From Peptococcaceae bacterium (GTDB taxonomy: Bacteria > Bacillota > Peptococcia > Peptococcales > Peptococcaceae), in the NCBI GenBank assembly GCA_900756555.1, contig CAAEKP010000144.1:1-29946 (forward strand): a stretch of DNA of 29,946 bases, given 5' to 3'. The notes under the pieces are model-generated. The model was given only the letters and a program-made list of their open reading frames with translations. It was not told the DNA's origin and did not search any database. A program made the position numbers and the translations under genes. This document shows, in pieces, positions 16,428-23,468 of the stretch (position 1 is its first letter; each line of letters opens with the position of its first letter).

Positions 16428-17219
16428 TTACTTAATGGGGAGCTGGATTTCTGTGAGCCAGTCAGCGACAGATTCTTTGTTCCAGATGCCGTCAATATAG
16501 CATTCTCTGCAAAGCCCAGCCGGTTTGTAGCCGTTTTGCGCCGCATACTTCATCAGGTATGCATACGCTTCGCCTATCTGCTCATAGGCGCCTTTATGGA
16601 AAATACTGATTACTTTGGTTGCAGGAACCTTTCGGAATCGAATACGGTCGTTTTCCACGCCGAAATCCGTCACTGCTTCATTGTGTCTGACGAGGACATC
16701 CCTCTCCTTGTATTCGCCATCCAGATACTCCATGAATTCATAGGCTGGAACTGCACATTTCAAATCTGGATTGAGACGCTTACATTCTTCGCCGGATGCA
16801 GGGATAAAGCGCATAACATCCGCATAATTTCCCAATCTGGCTTCTTCATAATAAACAATACACGCAGGAATTTCTTTGATTACCGCTTGATACCTCATGT
16901 CATTTTCCTCCAAAATATGATTGATAATGGAGAGGCGAACGGTAATATCGGTCTGCTGGTTTTTTAGCGCCTCCGCTTTTGCTGCCAGAATATCCTTTGC
17001 CTGTGCACCGGAAAGGATTGCTTTAATTTCATCTACAGAAAGATCCATCTGACGGTATGATTTGATTTTTGCCGCCGTTTCCAGTTGACTTGTCTCATAA
17101 AAACGATACCCTGTCCACTCGTCAATGGATGCAGGGAGCAACAGTCCCTCTTTTTCGTAGAACCTCAAAGTTTTGACGGTAAGCAATGAGAGCTTTGAAA
17201 ATTCGCCGATCTTCATCAT
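16428..17219 (-). CDS. MerR-family regulator with GyrI-like effector domain
   Basis: 263 residues. The N-terminal MerR DNA-binding domain (MKIGEFSKLSLLTVKTLRFYEKEGLLLPA, then GYRFYE, about 1-70) is followed by a helical dimerisation segment (about 75-110) and a C-terminal ligand-binding domain (about 115-262) of the AraC-effector/GyrI type, as in BmrR. The charged FHKGAYEQIGEAYAYLMKYAAQNGY segment is characteristic of that domain. The ATG at 17219 has AGGAGG 7 nt upstream. It faces its own MerR-type promoter, so autoregulation is likely. No drug pump lies next to it; the downstream gene is the unrelated ATPase after a terminator. The ligand is unknown. Confidence 0.93.
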   Translation of the reverse strand: MMKIGEFSKLSLLTVKTLRFYEKEGLLLPASIDEWTGYRFYETSQLETAAKIKSYRQMDLSVDEIKAILSGAQAKDILAAKAEALKNQQTDITVRLSIINHILEENDMRYQAVIKEIPACIVYYEEARLGNYADVMRFIPASGEECKRLNPDLKCAVPAYEFMEYLDGEYKERDVLVRHNEAVTDFGVENDRIRFRKVPATKVISIFHKGAYEQIGEAYAYLMKYAAQNGYKPAGLCRECYIDGIWNKESVADWLTEIQLPIK

Positions 17220-17241
17220 GTCGCCACCTCCTTACAAGCAC

Positions 17242-17272
17242 ACTTTAGCGCATCCCCTCAGGGGAGAGTCAA
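17242..17272 (-). promoter_or_regulatory. MerR-type promoter/operator with 19-bp spacer
   Basis: Minus strand TTGACT (17267-17272), a 19-nt spacer and TAAAGT (17242-17247). The long spacer and the centred palindrome CCCCT-x-AGGGG (17254-17264) are the established architecture of promoters twisted open by MerR activators. It lies 23 nt from the regulator start, so the gene likely activates itself. Confidence 0.85.
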
Positions 17273-17345
17273 TAAGAAAATTTGCTTTGAATCAACAAAA
17301 TTCACTGCATCAATATTGCAGCACGGATTTACCGAAAAATTTTCT

Positions 17346-17364
17346 CTAAGCTAACGGTTATATT
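17346..17364. repeat. 19-nt direct repeat, copy downstream of second receptor
   Basis: CTAAGCTAACGGTTATATT is identical to 19731-19749. Each copy lies a few tens of bases past the stop codon of a BlaR1-type gene, so it is a remnant of the tandem duplication. Here only the left arm (TAAGCTAA) of the hairpin seen in the other copy remains. Confidence 0.75.
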
Positions 17365-17400
17365 ACAATCGCGATAGTAACCGAGGCAGCGAACCAATCA

Positions 17401-19695
17401 TTATTTTTCCAACCAGGCGCCTGCCACTTGCCATTCACCGTCTACTTTAGCCAACTGCATAGTCAGGTAATCATACGAGTTATCGGTTGTTTGCAGTTTC
17501 AATTGTACTTCCACTGGTTCACTGCCATCTAAATAGCTGGATTTTAACTCACATCTTTCTATCAATTCTGACTGATAATTTGATTCATAAGCATTATCAG
17601 AAAACCTCACATTGTCTGCCTTCCCAAACAATGCCATAGCCTCCCGTTGTTTATCACAATATGCCCTGGCATAGTTGGCAGCAGCCCATTTGATTTGCAG
17701 TTCATTTTCTTTCCATTGCCAATGTGCAGCATCCCAAGGCTGATAATATTCCCTACCATCCTCATATATTTCACAATAATATAATTGTGCATCTGACAAG
17801 TCCAATTTATTGTCCCATCCAATATCCGCCACAATGCGAGCATCTATAAAATCTGTATACATGCCTTGGTAATTACGACGCACAATATCTTCCTGTTTTG
17901 CATCTGTGAGCCGTAATTGCTTCAGTTTCTGCTCCATTGTTTCTGTTAAAATTGGCCGCCACTTTATAGATACCTTCGGATATATTTCATATACACCGTT
18001 GTTTTCCAGTTGCATTAAATATATATTCGTACCAAATGTAAATGGAAAGTCAATGGCATCCCCTAAGTTTTGTCTATGCTGTTTTAACAGCCAGTTCAGT
18101 GACTCATCTTCCCATTCTTTACAATAATATAGCCTCTGGTAATGCGCAATTGTGCCAGTTTCAGAATTCCATTTCACTTGATATTTATAGTGATTTTTGG
18201 TGTCAATCGCCGTATCGGACATACTATATGGGATATTATCATGGCGAAAAGTTAGTTTTCCGCCGTTTGGAATAAATGCTGACGCAAACTGCTGCACATA
18301 ATTTTGTGCCTTTTCTTGCTCTGTATCGGAAAATTCTTTCTTACCAACAGCGTTTTCTGTTCTGCCATTTAAATAATAAGAAAAATTCTGGATTTCGCTG
18401 CTTTTAGCATCCACTGTAAGTCTCAACATATGCTGATACAGATATAATGCATTATCTTTTTGAACACAGGTCTGTGGCCAAATGTCTGAATCCATCTCAT
18501 CTATTTTCACAGGTTGTTCCTGCCATGTATAGCAAACCCAATTAATATTTTCAGCGACATTAATTTTTTCCATCTTGAAAGCTTCTGGATTCTCAATTGC
18601 ACCTTCCGGCAGCCAAGGTGCTACCTGTTCATACAACGCTACAGCATCCACTTCATTCGTATCTGCACCAATCTGCAAACATCCGCTAACACCTACTGCG
18701 GCAATTATCACCACGCACAATAGCAACAAACCGCGCTTATACTTCTGTGGATAAAGAATCTCCGCAAATCTTTTCTTGCTGTTCTGGGCACCTTTGCTCA
18801 GATAGGTAGACAGTGCAATGCCTCTGCTACTGCTCATAGCCTGCAAGATGGTCAGACTGTATGCTTTACGATAGTTCATATCCTGATTGGCTACCACTTT
18901 ATCATCACAGACCTGCTCCACATCGCGGTTGGCCTGCCGATTCATCAGGTACACCAGCGGATTAAACCAATGGACGGCGTTGGCAACCAACAGCACCAAC
19001 TTATACCACAGGTCATGCTGCTGGTAATGCACCAACTCATGGCGCAGAATCAGCAATAATTCTCGTTCATTGTAAATCCGTTCCGGCAAAATGATGGCTG
19101 ACTTCATAAAGCCAATCAGCATTGGCCCCTGGGCTTTGCTGCTGAGCAACACATTGGGATAATGGCACAAGTTCAAGCCATCACTGGCTTGCTGCAACAA
19201 CACATCCTGCTCCGGCAGAGGCTGGGCGTTGCGCAGTACTCTGCGCCGGAACACCGCATACTGCACTCCATGCACCAGCAGGAACAACACAGCACCCACC
19301 AGCCACACCAACGCCCACAGTTCCCCGCGGGAAAGCTGCATTTCTTCAGCTACTGTCACATCCGACACTACAGCCGCATTATCCTGCGCAGTATAATTCA
19401 CCGTCTGCACAGCATTATCCGTTGTGTTTACACTTGCTCCATCCGTCACAGCATCATCGGTCACAGCAGCCTGCCACGCAGGTGTGGCCTGTAAATCCAC
19501 ATTCATCTGCACCGGTGTCTGCGGCAGTTCCAACGAGAACGGCATCAACAACCGCGCTGCAATAATTAGCCAGATGGCCTTGCGCCACCTGGCGCTGTAT
19601 CGCTTCTGCCACAGCGGCACCAACAATAACAGCACACCAATCACCGCCGCTGTACTCAAACTGATTTGTAAGATTGTTTCAAATAATTGCGCCAT
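17401..19695 (-). CDS. BlaR1-type M56 metalloprotease receptor (distal paralogue)
   Basis: About 764 residues. Membrane segments at about 14-29, 39-53 and 126-144 lead into a cytoplasmic M56 zinc peptidase domain with HELVH (219-223) and the third ligand candidate E260 in NRDVEQVCDD. A fourth membrane segment (322-337) ends in V-S-G-C339, a lipobox-like motif, followed by a 425-residue outer domain. That outer domain shows no S-x-x-K/SxN/KTG set, so it is not a recognisable penicillin sensor. The ATG at 19695 fits the paralogue's start and has AAGGGGG upstream. It is third after a BlaI-type repressor and a paralogue, 118 nt after the latter. Family function: ligand binding outside activates the protease, which removes the repressor. 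Confidence 0.92.
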   Translation of the reverse strand: MAQLFETILQISLSTAAVIGVLLLLVPLWQKRYSARWRKAIWLIIAARLLMPFSLELPQTPVQMNVDLQATPAWQAAVTDDAVTDGASVNTTDNAVQTVNYTAQDNAAVVSDVTVAEEMQLSRGELWALVWLVGAVLFLLVHGVQYAVFRRRVLRNAQPLPEQDVLLQQASDGLNLCHYPNVLLSSKAQGPMLIGFMKSAIILPERIYNERELLLILRHELVHYQQHDLWYKLVLLVANAVHWFNPLVYLMNRQANRDVEQVCDDKVVANQDMNYRKAYSLTILQAMSSSRGIALSTYLSKGAQNSKKRFAEILYPQKYKRGLLLLCVVIIAAVGVSGCLQIGADTNEVDAVALYEQVAPWLPEGAIENPEAFKMEKINVAENINWVCYTWQEQPVKIDEMDSDIWPQTCVQKDNALYLYQHMLRLTVDAKSSEIQNFSYYLNGRTENAVGKKEFSDTEQEKAQNYVQQFASAFIPNGGKLTFRHDNIPYSMSDTAIDTKNHYKYQVKWNSETGTIAHYQRLYYCKEWEDESLNWLLKQHRQNLGDAIDFPFTFGTNIYLMQLENNGVYEIYPKVSIKWRPILTETMEQKLKQLRLTDAKQEDIVRRNYQGMYTDFIDARIVADIGWDNKLDLSDAQLYYCEIYEDGREYYQPWDAAHWQWKENELQIKWAAANYARAYCDKQREAMALFGKADNVRFSDNAYESNYQSELIERCELKSSYLDGSEPVEVQLKLQTTDNSYDYLTMQLAKVDGEWQVAGAWLEK

Positions 19696-19730
19696 GCGTC
19701 TTGCCCCCTTGTTACTGAGATTTATTTCCC

Positions 19731-19756
19731 CTAAGCTAACGGTTATATTTAGCTTA
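19731..19756. repeat. 19-nt direct repeat with hairpin between the two receptor genes
   Basis: Positions 19731-19749 are identical to 17346-17364. Here the sequence forms a perfect 8-bp hairpin, TAAGCTAA (19732-19739) with TTAGCTTA (19749-19756). It lies between the proximal receptor stop and the distal receptor start. Confidence 0.75.
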
Positions 19757-19813
19757 TCCCTCCGTGGCGTTAAATGATAGTCACGGTAATAGACTAACGT
19801 ATCTCCCAAATCA

Positions 19814-22087
19814 TTATTTTTCCAACCAGGCGCCTGTCACTTGCCATTCACCGTTTACTCTATCCAACTGCATAGTCAGGTAATCATTAGAATCATCTTG
19901 CGTTGGCAACTCAATCTGCATTTCAAACGGTGTTTTCCCATCCCACTTTTCTGAGCGCTCATCACAATTTTTTAATAAATAAGCCGCTGTTGCATAGTAA
20001 TCATACTCTGGGAAAACAATGCCTTTCGTTGTGCCAAAAAAGGCCATAGCATCCTTCTGTTTTTCTACGTAACCATTGGCGTAACCAGCCGCAGTCCACA
20101 GCATCTGCCACCGTTCCCGCTCTATATCCCAATCTAACGCAACTGCGTTTGCGCCCCAAACGGTAAAATCTGGATAAATTTCAGCATTTGTAAAGTCCAA
20201 AGTACCATCTTCCATGATATCCGCATCAACTTGTATATAACCCACATCCACATAGGTAAGCTGAGCAAAATCTGTCACAGTCTGATAATTTTGAAGATTT
20301 GTCTGCTTCAACTTATCTAGTTTTTCCTGTTGCTGAGCTGTCAGTTTTGGCTGCCAATTCACTACACAATCCGCTAACACAATCTGATAACGATTATCCA
20401 CTACCTGTTGCGCTGTATCTATTTTTCTGCCTGGTACAACTTTGCTGATTTGAAACTTTTCTCCCATCTGGTCGGCATATTGCTGCTCGATCCAAGCAAA
20501 AACCTGTTGCTGTTGCTCTTCATTGTAGTAAAATTTGCGGAAACAGGAAACAGACTTATACTCACAATTTACACCCAGTTCAAAACGATAATTATCAATG
20601 GTGTTCTGGCTCTCATAGAATCTATATCGATATGTGTTGCCATTGTCTCCACCACTAAAAGACTCATGCCCTTCTCCAAATTCTAAAGTTTTCCCATCTT
20701 TTATGAAATCATGGGCAAATTTTTCTGCATACGCACGCATTTCCGCTTCTTCTTCCTCAGGCGTTTTCCCTAAATCCCGCGCAGTTTCATCGGGCATATC
20801 ACCGTAATAAGCATAATGCAAAATTTCTCCGGTATCTGCCGATGTAATAATCATTAATTCTCGATTGTAATACCATGGCCTTTCGTATTCATAATCAAGC
20901 TGTTCCGCTGTTTTTTCGACCTTTTCTTCTGCCCAAGTATAATGTAATTGCCTGCCGTCCAATGATTCCTCCACATTGTATTCTTTCGGATTATGAATCG
21001 CATTTTCCGGCAGCCAAGGCTCCACTTTTTCATACAACGCCATACCTGTATCCTTTTCTCCCACCTGCAAACAGCCGCTGGCTGCCACTGCCAGCAATGC
21101 TACAACGAGCAGCATTGCCACACCTCTGCCATACTTCTGCGGATAAAGAATCTCCGCAAAGCGCTTTTTGCTGTTCTGCGCATCTTTGCTCAAATAGGTG
21201 GACAATGCAATGCCTCTGCTACTGCTCATAGCCTGCAAGATAGTCATACTGTATGCCTTGCGATAGTCCATGTCCTGATTGGCTACCACTTTATCATCAC
21301 AAACCTGTTCCACATCGCGGTTGGCCTGCCGGTTCATCAGGTACACCAGCGGATTAAACCAGTGGACGGCATTCGCCAGCAACAACACCAGCTTATACCA
21401 CAAGTCATGCTGCTGGTAATGCACCAGCTCATGACGCAGAATCAGCAATAATTCTCGTTCATTGTAAATCCGTTCCGGCAAAATGATGGCTGACTTCATA
21501 AAACCAATCAGCATTGGCCCCTGGGCTTTGCTGCTGAGCAACACACTGGGATAGTGGCGCAGCTTTAAGCCATCACTGGCCTGCTGCAACAATCTCTCCT
21601 GCTCCAGTAGAGGCTGGGCGTTGCACAGCACTCTGCGCCGGAACACCGCATACTGCGCTCCATGCGCCAACAGGAACAGCACCACACCAATCAGCCATAC
21701 CAACGCCCACAACTGTCCGCGGGAAAGCTGTTGTTCTTTGGCTACCGTCACATCCGACACTACTGCCCCGTTATTCTGCGCAGTATGATTCACCGTCTGC
21801 ATAGCATTATCCGTTGCCAATGCAGGGGCTTCATCCGCAATAGCATTGTCTACCATATTAGCTTGCCACGCAGGTGCAGCCTGCAAATCTACATTCATCT
21901 GCACCGGTGTCTGCGGCAGTTCCAGTGAAAACGGCATCAACAACCGCACTGCAATGATGAACCAGATGGCCTTGCGCCATTTGGCGCTGTAGCGCTTCTG
22001 CCACAGCGGCACCAACAATAACAGCACACCAATCACCGCCGCTGTACTCAAACTGATTTGTAAGATTGTTTCAAATAATTGTGTCAT
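19814..22087 (-). CDS. BlaR1-type M56 metalloprotease receptor (proximal paralogue)
   Basis: About 757 residues with the same plan as its tandem paralogue: three N-terminal membrane segments, HELVH at 219-223, E260, a fourth segment ending in A-S-G-C, then an outer domain of about 415 residues. By hand alignment, residues 190-320 differ at only five positions from the paralogue and residues 1-76 at five, whereas the outer domains align poorly apart from the last 30 residues (DYLTMQL, GEWQV, GAWLEK). No penicillin-binding motifs are visible. The ATG at 22087 follows AAAGGAGG. It is separated from the repressor gene by a 300-nt spacer filled with palindromic elements. Its signal is unknown. Confidence 0.92.
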   Translation of the reverse strand: MTQLFETILQISLSTAAVIGVLLLLVPLWQKRYSAKWRKAIWFIIAVRLLMPFSLELPQTPVQMNVDLQAAPAWQANMVDNAIADEAPALATDNAMQTVNHTAQNNGAVVSDVTVAKEQQLSRGQLWALVWLIGVVLFLLAHGAQYAVFRRRVLCNAQPLLEQERLLQQASDGLKLRHYPSVLLSSKAQGPMLIGFMKSAIILPERIYNERELLLILRHELVHYQQHDLWYKLVLLLANAVHWFNPLVYLMNRQANRDVEQVCDDKVVANQDMDYRKAYSMTILQAMSSSRGIALSTYLSKDAQNSKKRFAEILYPQKYGRGVAMLLVVALLAVAASGCLQVGEKDTGMALYEKVEPWLPENAIHNPKEYNVEESLDGRQLHYTWAEEKVEKTAEQLDYEYERPWYYNRELMIITSADTGEILHYAYYGDMPDETARDLGKTPEEEEAEMRAYAEKFAHDFIKDGKTLEFGEGHESFSGGDNGNTYRYRFYESQNTIDNYRFELGVNCEYKSVSCFRKFYYNEEQQQQVFAWIEQQYADQMGEKFQISKVVPGRKIDTAQQVVDNRYQIVLADCVVNWQPKLTAQQQEKLDKLKQTNLQNYQTVTDFAQLTYVDVGYIQVDADIMEDGTLDFTNAEIYPDFTVWGANAVALDWDIERERWQMLWTAAGYANGYVEKQKDAMAFFGTTKGIVFPEYDYYATAAYLLKNCDERSEKWDGKTPFEMQIELPTQDDSNDYLTMQLDRVNGEWQVTGAWLEK

Positions 22088-22152
22088 AAGTTTACGCCTC
22101 CTTTGTTGTTGACGATATTGTACGAAAAGCATCAAAAGATTTATAGGAAACT

Positions 22153-22196
22153 GGCGGCTACTCGACCAGAAGTTCGTCGAGCATATCCGCCCCTAC
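22153..22196. repeat. Palindromic intergenic repeat, copy 1
   Basis: Outer arms GGCGGCTA (22153-22160) and TATCCGCC (22184-22191) pair at seven of eight positions; inner arms CTCGA (22161-22165) and TCGAG (22177-22181) are perfect. The loop CCAGAAGTTCG and the trailing CCCCTAC are shared with the copy at 26033-26077, whose stems have different but still complementary bases. It lies in the spacer between the repressor and the receptor genes. Confidence 0.8.
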
Positions 22197-22220
22197 GACC
22201 CTGATGGAACTTCCTGCATA

Positions 22221-22358
22221 GTGATTATATTTGTCCCAAATTCCGAATTGAAATGGACTATCGCGCAGTCTGTCTAACCGAATTGGACGAAGTCCAATGT
22301 GAGGTAGACTAACCAGCGAATGTCCGGTGAGCTGAGGGATAGGACAAATTATAATCAC
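22221..22358. repeat. 138-bp nested fold-back element
   Basis: Terminal arms GTGATTATATTTGTCC (22221-22236) and GGACAAATTATAATCAC (22342-22358) are complementary except for one extra base. Inside are GGAC/GTCC (22255-22258, 22322-22325), CGC/GCG (22262-22264, 22316-22318), GTCTAACC/GGTAGAC (22272-22279, 22303-22309) and the tip TTGGAC-gaa-GTCCAA (22283-22297). Such nested pairing fits a structured RNA or a small MITE-like element. No coding sequence is credible inside. Its far end is 30 nt from the repressor stop, and it could also limit read-through to the receptors. Confidence 0.75.
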
Positions 22359-22387
22359 GATAACAGATAGAAATTATCGCAATATCT

Positions 22388-22759
22388 TTATTCTTCTGCT
22401 TCATCAATAAACTTCTTTAGTTCCTCTAAATCTGCTTTGGACACTTTCTGCCCATCATACAACGATGCCACTAAACTGGTCAGAGAATTATGATGCAGCT
22501 TTTGCAGCAATGTGCCGCTGGCCTCCTGCACATAATCCTCCCGTGGAACCTGCACGGTATAAATATTGTGCCGCCCCTCCTTATCACAGCGTAAAAAACC
22601 CCTCTCACACAGCCTTGTTAATAACTTCAGCAGCGTTGGTCTGGTCCAGTCTTTGTCCAGCCGCGTCATAATGTAATCGGAAGTCACCGCCTCGTTTGCT
22701 TCCCAGATTACCAACATAATTTCCAATTCTGCCTCCGGCAGTTTCTTTGTTATTTTCAC
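22388..22759 (-). CDS. BlaI/MecI/CopY-family transcriptional repressor
   Basis: 123 residues. The N-terminal winged helix (KKLPEAELEIMLVIWEANEAVTSDYIMTRLDKDWTRPTLLKLLTRLCERGFLRCDKEGRHNIYTVQV) is the BlaI/MecI signature, followed by the helical dimerisation tail that BlaR1 proteases cleave or destabilise. The start is GTG with AGAAAGG about 10 nt upstream. It is transcribed first and followed by two BlaR1-type receptors, so it likely represses its own operon. Two near-identical palindromes overlap its promoter. Target genes beyond this operon, and whether beta-lactams are involved at all, are unknown; no beta-lactamase or penicillin-binding gene is in the window. Confidence 0.94.
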   Translation of the reverse strand: MKITKKLPEAELEIMLVIWEANEAVTSDYIMTRLDKDWTRPTLLKLLTRLCERGFLRCDKEGRHNIYTVQVPREDYVQEASGTLLQKLHHNSLTSLVASLYDGQKVSKADLEELKKFIDEAEE

Positions 22760-22788
22760 GGATTGTCACACCTTTCTCATTTTATGTC

Positions 22789-22841
22789 GACAATTGTCTA
22801 ATATCTATTTACATTTTGACATTTGTCTAACAAAAAGTCAA
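22789..22841 (-). promoter_or_regulatory. Promoter with two repressor operators
   Basis: Minus strand TTGACT (22836-22841), 17-nt spacer, CAAAAT (22813-22818). One palindrome, GACATTTGTC (22818-22827), occupies the spacer; a second, GACAATTGTC (22789-22798), lies 29 bp downstream, centre to centre, about 30 nt before the GTG start. On the minus strand both read TTAGACAA(A/T)TGTC. The layout fits BlaI-type repression, whose known operators are similar ACA/TGT dyads. Confidence 0.7.
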
Positions 22842-22885
22842 GCAATATTTTTACTTTTATTTTTACTTTATTGAAACAAAAATAA

Positions 22886-22929
22886 AAAAGCGAAAGTACA
22901 TACCCTCATGGATATCTACCTCCGCTTTT
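22886..22929 (-). terminator. Terminator after the Fe-S scaffold gene
   Basis: The minus-strand RNA pairs AAAAGCG with CGCTTTT (22923-22929, 22886-22892) and continues inward for about 11 more positions with G-U pairs and one mismatch. A T-rich run follows on the minus strand. A separate 14-bp palindrome (TTGTCC-gt-GGACAA, 22937-22950) sits between it and the stop codon. Confidence 0.8.
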
Positions 22930-22951
22930 CATCTGCTTGTCCGTGGACAAA

Positions 22952-23347
22952 TTAGTCTTCGCTGTTTACAACGCCATTGCGATAGTTTTCAATGGCTTTG
23001 CGCATTGCTTCTACCCCAATTACAGAGCAGTGCATTTTCTTTTCCGGCAGGCCGCCTAATTCTTCCGCAACGGCTTCTTCTGTCATTTTATATGCTTCTT
23101 CTACCGTTTTGCCTTTAATCATTTCCGTCAGCATACTGCTGCTTGCGATAGCTGCTGCACAACCGAATGTTTCAAACTTAACATCCTGAATAATATCATT
23201 TTCCACTTTTAAGTAAATGATAGTAGAATCACCGCAGTCTGGATTGCTCACTTCACCAATCGCTGTTGGATCAGTCATATCCCCCTGGTTGCGTGGATTT
23301 TTAGCATAGTCAATTGTTTTTTCTGTGAACTTTACTGGTTCTACCAC
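22952..23347 (-). CDS. iscU: Iron-sulfur cluster assembly scaffold, IscU/NifU N-terminal type
   Basis: 131 residues. It carries the three scaffold cysteines C38 (NPDCGD), C63 (TFGCAA) and C107 (KMHCSV), with D40 following the first, and the opening segment NPRNQGDMTDPTAIGEVSNPDCGD of clostridial NifU-like scaffolds. It assembles [2Fe-2S]/[4Fe-4S] clusters from sulfur given by a cysteine desulfurase. The start is GTG with AGGAGG 7 nt upstream. It is unusual that no IscS/NifS or Rrf2-type regulator gene adjoins it here; it is a single-gene transcript with its own terminator. Confidence 0.95.
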   Translation of the reverse strand: MVEPVKFTEKTIDYAKNPRNQGDMTDPTAIGEVSNPDCGDSTIIYLKVENDIIQDVKFETFGCAAAIASSSMLTEMIKGKTVEEAYKMTEEAVAEELGGLPEKKMHCSVIGVEAMRKAIENYRNGVVNSED

Positions 23348-23370
23348 TTTTGTTCCTCCTCGAATAAATT

Positions 23371-23399
23371 ATTTAAACTGGCACTGTCTGAGCAATCAA
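23371..23399 (-). promoter_or_regulatory. Candidate promoter for the Fe-S scaffold gene
   Basis: Minus strand TTGATT (23394-23399), exact 17-nt spacer, TTAAAT (23371-23376), 23 nt before the GTG start codon. The rest of the gap to 23468 shows only a weak GCTTT/AAAGC hairpin. Confidence 0.5.
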
Positions 23400-23468
23400 A
23401 CAGAACCATTTTAAGTTCGGCATCGCTTTGCTATTTAAAGCGCACTATCCTATTAAAACACAACATTA

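Noticed and set aside
22158..22358. 66-codon open frame on the minus strand in the spacer between repressor and receptor
   Set aside because: It is made of the palindromic elements read as codons, with no ribosome site and no protein-like pattern.
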